Below the pieces are notes generated by a model. The model searched no databases. It had not been told where the DNA came from and saw only the letters and a list, made by a program, of their open reading frames with translations. Below, piece by piece: positions 61,056 through 64,000 of a DNA stretch of 64,000 nucleotides. A program made the translations under genes and the position numbers. This stretch comes from Gemmatimonadota bacterium (GTDB lineage: Bacteria > Gemmatimonadota > Gemmatimonadetes > Palauibacterales > Palauibacteraceae), in assembly GCA_029262175.1 (NCBI GenBank), contig JAJCZV010000030.1, forward strand, positions 1-64,000, read 5' to 3'. Position 1 is the first letter of the stretch; each line of letters begins with the position of its first letter.

Positions 61056-62140
61056 CGAGGGGTGCCCAACTCCGACACCGATGGGATCCCGGGAAGCCCG
61101 GTCGCCTGTTGCACCGCCCGAAGAATGGCTTCGGCCAAGACGTCGGCCGCGAGCGCGCCGATCTGTCCGACAGCGGCCGCCCCCTCGTGGTGACCCGTCG
61201 CGAGCCCGAACACGGTGTCCCCGTCGCTGGGCATGTGCGCGGGGCGAATCGCCCGCGCCAGACCATCCTGCGCCATCTGCGCGACCTTGGTGATCTGGGC
61301 TTTGGTCAAAGCCGCATTGGTCGCCACGACCGCGATCGTCGTGTTGGCGCCGGCTTGGTCCACATCGGACTCGTCCCGTCTGCCGGCCGGCGCCTGTCCT
61401 CGCAGGAGCGCCTGCGCATCCGCAAACCCGTCGCCCGACTCCGTCCGGACCCCGGCCACGATGTCGCCCGTGGCCGGGTTCACGACATCGCCGACGGCGT
61501 TGACGGCCACGACGGCGGCCACGGTCAGTCCGTCCTCGAGCGTGATCGACGCGGTGCCGATTCCTCCCTTCATGGCGCGCATCAGCCCGCGCAGCTTGCC
61601 GACGGTAGCGCCCGCTCCCGCGCCGATGCTTCCTTCGGCCGGCTGGCCGGACGTCGCGGCTCGAGCCGCCTGATACCCGCACTCGGGGCCCGGTCGTATC
61701 GACCCGTCGCCGATTCCGAGGTCGAACAGAATCGCGCCCACGACGATCGGGACGTGCTGGGTTCCGACCCGGACGCCGATCCCGCGCTCATCCAGATATC
61801 GCATCACACCCGAACCGGCATCCAGCCCGAACGCGCTCCCGCCCGACAACACGACCGCGTGAATTTTCTCGACCGTGTTCACGGGATCGAGCAGCGCGAT
61901 CTCTCTCGTGCCAGGCGCGCCGCCGCGCACATCGACTCCTGCGACCGCGCCGGCTTCGGCCAGGACCACCGTGCAGCCGGTGGGCCTTTCATCCAGTGTG
62001 AAGTGGCCTAGCTTGAGCCCTTCGACAGCAGTGATGCCGGGTCCGCGCGACTCGTCTTGCTGCGCCACACACCCTCCTGTCACGGCAAACGGTCCCACGA
62101 GCATGCTCGCAATCGCGACGGACACACAGGACTGCTTCAT
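61052..62140 (-). CDS. Exported P1-family (S58) peptidase, NylC-like
   Basis: 362 residues. A lipoprotein-like signal ends FAVTGGC (C24). The DmpA/NylC Ntn-hydrolase fold shows LKLGHFTLDERPTGCTVVLA, VVLSGGSAFGLDAGSGVMRY, SIGAGAGATVGKLRG and VAVNAVGDVVNPATG. QAGANTTIAVVATNAALTK contains N266-T267, matching the Asn/Thr autocleavage site of NylC-type (6-aminohexanoate oligomer) hydrolases, followed by IRPAHMPSDGDTVFGLATG as in NylC. After self-cleavage Thr267 would be the nucleophile. It would hydrolyse an amide or peptide outside the cytoplasm. First gene of a six-gene operon. Confidence 0.9.
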   Translation of the reverse strand: MKQSCVSVAIASMLVGPFAVTGGCVAQQDESRGPGITAVEGLKLGHFTLDERPTGCTVVLAEAGAVAGVDVRGGAPGTREIALLDPVNTVEKIHAVVLSGGSAFGLDAGSGVMRYLDERGIGVRVGTQHVPIVVGAILFDLGIGDGSIRPGPECGYQAARAATSGQPAEGSIGAGAGATVGKLRGLMRAMKGGIGTASITLEDGLTVAAVVAVNAVGDVVNPATGDIVAGVRTESGDGFADAQALLRGQAPAGRRDESDVDQAGANTTIAVVATNAALTKAQITKVAQMAQDGLARAIRPAHMPSDGDTVFGLATGHHEGAAAVGQIGALAADVLAEAILRAVQQATGLPGIPSVSELGTPR

Positions 62141-62215
62141 TCGCCCTCCTTGGGGACGACGCGGTGTGCGGAAGCTCCTCGTGAGCCCGCGGGCCCATTA
62201 TAACGAGGTCTTGGG

Positions 62216-63505
62216 TTGACCGACGCAGCCACCTCGGAACGGGTACTCCTCGAGATCGAAGCCGCGGCTGAAGAGATGATCGACTTCGCCGCTGAGCTCA
62301 TTCGAATCCCCACGGTCAACCCGCCCGGAACCGAGTATCGTCGCTGCGCGGAGGCCATAGGCGATCGCCTGGCTACGCTCGGATTCGAGGTCGAATATGT
62401 AGAGGCCGACGGGCGACCCGAACATTCGGAGGCGTACCCACGCGTCAACGTGGTCGGATCGCTTCGGGGCAGCGGTTCAGGGCCGTGCGTGCATCTGAAC
62501 GGACATTTCGATGTGGTGCCCCCCGGAGACGGGTGGACGGTCGATCCGTTTGGCGGGGAACTCCGCGACGGCCGGCTATACGGACGCGGGAGCGCTGACA
62601 TGAAGAGCGGTCTCGTGGCGGCGCTCTACGCCGCTGCCGCCTTCGCGCGAGCCGGCATCGAGTTTCCCGGTAGGATCGAAATCAGTGGCACCGTCGACGA
62701 AGAGAGCGGAGGCTTCGCGGGCGTCGCGCACTTGGCGGAGGTGGGGCGCATCCACCGCGATCGTACCGACTACGTCATCATTCCCGAGCCGTTCGGGACC
62801 CTCGGCATCTCGCTCGGACATCGCGGCGTCTATTGGTTCAAGGTCGTCGCGAGAGGACAGATCGGTCATGGAAGCATGCCGTTTCTCGGCCGTAGCGCGA
62901 TCGACGATCTTATGGCCGTACTGGCGCGGATCGACAAGCTCCGACCCGAGTTGGAGCGCCTGGTCACTTCGATGCCCGTCGTGCCCGCGCTGGCGCGGAC
63001 GGGGTCGATCAACGTCAACTCGATTCTGGGCGGGCAGTCGGACGCGGACCCGAGCCTTGGTGGGCCCCTCCAGACGCCTTGCGTCGCCGATTACGCCGAA
63101 GCGGTATTCGACCGCCGGTTCATCGTGGAAGAATCGCTCGACGACGTCCGGGGTCAGATCGGTTCGATCCTGACGGAGTTGGAGCGCGAGGATCCCGAGC
63201 GGCGGTACGAGTTGCTCGATCTCATGATCGTCGAACCCACGATGACCCCCCCCGACTCGCCGCTGGTACGCGCGCTCGCGCGGTCTATTCGAAGCATCGT
63301 GGGGGAGGAGGCAGAACTCGTCGCGAGTCCGGGAACCTACGATCAAAAACACATAGCGCGGATCGCGGGCGTCGAGCACTGCGTGGCCTACGGCCCCGGT
63401 GAACTCGAGCAGGCGCACCAACCCGACGAGTCGTGCGCGGTCGAGGACATCGTGACGTCCGCCAAGGTGATGGCGGCGGCGGCTCTGGAATTGACGACCG
63501 GGTAG
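62216..63505 (+). CDS. M20-family metallopeptidase (ArgE/DapE/ACY1 type)
   Basis: 429 residues from a TTG with GAGGT seven bases upstream. Zinc-site motifs are HLNGHFDVVPPGDGW, YGRGSADMKSGLVAALYAAA (bridging Asp), SGTVDEESGGFAGVAHLA (Glu-Glu) and the C-terminal YDQKHIARIAG with its His. The dimerisation domain lies between about 185 and 330 (HRGVYWFKVVARGQIGHGSM). It removes acyl groups from amino acids or cleaves small peptides in the cytoplasm. It is divergent from the NylC-like peptidase across a 75-base spacer, which suggests related roles. Confidence 0.9.
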   Translation: MTDAATSERVLLEIEAAAEEMIDFAAELIRIPTVNPPGTEYRRCAEAIGDRLATLGFEVEYVEADGRPEHSEAYPRVNVVGSLRGSGSGPCVHLNGHFDVVPPGDGWTVDPFGGELRDGRLYGRGSADMKSGLVAALYAAAAFARAGIEFPGRIEISGTVDEESGGFAGVAHLAEVGRIHRDRTDYVIIPEPFGTLGISLGHRGVYWFKVVARGQIGHGSMPFLGRSAIDDLMAVLARIDKLRPELERLVTSMPVVPALARTGSINVNSILGGQSDADPSLGGPLQTPCVADYAEAVFDRRFIVEESLDDVRGQIGSILTELEREDPERRYELLDLMIVEPTMTPPDSPLVRALARSIRSIVGEEAELVASPGTYDQKHIARIAGVEHCVAYGPGELEQAHQPDESCAVEDIVTSAKVMAAAALELTTG

Positions 63506-63515
63506 CGCACGGGCC

Positions 63516-63557
63516 GGCCAGCTTCGGCCGCGCTGCGCGGCCAGCTTCGGCCGCGCT
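63516..63557. repeat. 19-bp direct repeat with hairpin between convergent genes
   Basis: GGCCAGCTTCGGCCGCGCT occurs at 63516-63534 and again at 63539-63557, with a degenerate third part (CCAGCTCCGGCC) after it. Between them GGCCGCGC-T-GCGCGGCC (63526-63542) can pair. The second copy reaches the stop codon of the convergent CoA synthetase. It may act as a bidirectional terminator without U-tract. Confidence 0.6.
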
Positions 63558-64000
63558 ACTCAGCCAGCTCCGGCCGATCGCGGAACAGCTCGAGCGCCTC
63601 TGGGTTCGCGAGCGCTTCCATATTCTTGACCGGCTCTCCCTGGACCACCGCGCGCACCGCCAGCTCTACGATCTTCCCGCTCTTCGTCCGCGGAATGTCG
63701 TCCACTGCCAAGATGCGAGCTGGAACGTGTCGAGGTGAAGCGTCCGTGCGGATCACATCGCGTAGTCGCGTCTTCAACTCCTCGTCCAACCGACAGCCCT
63801 CCGCAAGTCGGACAAAGAGCACGATGCGGGTGTCGTTTTCCCACAGCTGCCCGATCACGATGGACTCGATGATCTCGGGGAGACGCTCGACCTGCCGATA
63901 GATCTCGGCCGTACCGATTCGTACGCCGCCGGAGTTCAGCGTCGCGTCGGAACGACCGTGGATGATCGCGCCGCCGTTTTCTGTCCACTCCATCCAATCT
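63556..64000 (-). CDS. Acetoacetyl-CoA synthetase (C-terminal fragment)
   Basis: The frame is open to the right edge, so only the last 147 or so residues are seen and the start lies outside. [20 protein letters not shown], then [15 protein letters not shown], is the signature of acetoacetate-CoA ligases of the AMP-forming acetyl-CoA synthetase family. [20 protein letters not shown] contains the PRTKSGK lysine region of the C-terminal lid domain that completes adenylation. It makes acetoacetyl-CoA from acetoacetate, ATP and CoA. It is convergent with the M20 peptidase gene. An AtoE-type transporter elsewhere in the window could supply its substrate. Confidence 0.9.
   Translation of the reverse strand, partial: DWMEWTENGGAIIHGRSDATLNSGGVRIGTAEIYRQVERLPEIIESIVIGQLWENDTRIVLFVRLAEGCRLDEELKTRLRDVIRTDASPRHVPARILAVDDIPRTKSGKIVELAVRAVVQGEPVKNMEALANPEALELFRDRPELAE

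Noticed and set aside
63516..63557. Attachment-site repeats of a mobile element
   Set aside because: The two copies are only four bases apart and no integrase is near; a hairpin or slippage origin is simpler.
1..64000. CRISPR array, tRNA, rRNA, insertion sequence or prophage
   Set aside because: No regularly spaced repeats, no tRNA/rRNA stretch, and no transposase, integrase or phage gene was recognised.

Overview
This is one GC-rich (roughly 60-65% by eye), densely packed bacterial chromosomal window. It has about 57 protein genes, no rRNA, tRNA or CRISPR array that I can see, and no transposase or integrase. Many starts are GTG or TTG, and stop/start overlaps (ATGA, GTGA, TTGA) are very common. 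The gene content suggests a free-living heterotroph of the Gemmatimonadota or a related phylum: an ADOP/MacB-type permease end, a 1106-residue BNR/VPS10 propeller protein, lipoprotein propellers, PadR with a small membrane operon, a TAXI-TRAP transporter, and many secreted hydrolases. This placement is an inference from gene content, not from a marker gene.

Layout. 1-5.8 kb: permease end, a secreted Ca-loop protein overlapping a membrane HExxH protein, a macrodomain protein, an ArsR/SRPBCC pair with a palindromic operator, and a MATE/ANKH-like transporter. 5.8-16 kb: Vgb-like propeller, haem-motif anchor protein, GNAT, SixA, AtoE-type transporter, serine hydrolase and the giant BNR protein. 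14.9-21.6 kb: a molybdenum oxidoreductase operon (fused 4Fe-4S/NrfD subunit, catalytic subunit, TorD chaperone, AI-2E-family membrane protein). 21.7-24.5 kb: 2-keto-pentenoate-type hydratase, divergent succinate-semialdehyde-type dehydrogenase and a lipoprotein. 24.5-31.3 kb: a TetR-TolC-MFP-RND efflux operon. 31.6-34 kb: Maf and a GGT-like hydrolase. 34-38.1 kb: coxS-coxL-coxM (form II) plus a SnoaL-like protein. 38.3-41.6 kb: PadR operon, a divergent zinc-ribbon protein and a GroES-like protein. 41.6-48.9 kb: two secreted or anchored unknowns, TypA/BipA, a propeller lipoprotein, a haemolysin III family protein, an amidohydrolase, and a 20-codon ORF followed by a very strong terminator.

48.9-62.1 kb is one long minus-strand block. 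It holds a lipoprotein, a TRAP permease with its TAXI binding protein and a serine hydrolase, a membrane-anchored FMN glutamate-synthase-like enzyme, and then a tightly coupled six-gene operon: NylC-like P1 peptidase, sodium symporter, SDR, LeuB-like dehydrogenase, PaaK-type CoA ligase, crotonase-fold protein. A divergent M20 peptidase and the end of an acetoacetyl-CoA synthetase close the window. I read the block from 55 to 64 kb as a module that cleaves an exported amide or peptide substrate, imports the product and breaks it down through CoA thioesters.

The most interesting items are the NylC-like catabolic operon (with a crotonase that lacks both classical glutamates), the molybdoenzyme with fused electron-transfer and membrane subunits and no Tat signal, the short ORF/terminator unit near 48.8 kb, the GGT homologue lacking its substrate-binding arginine, and the secreted Ca-loop/HEAGH pair.
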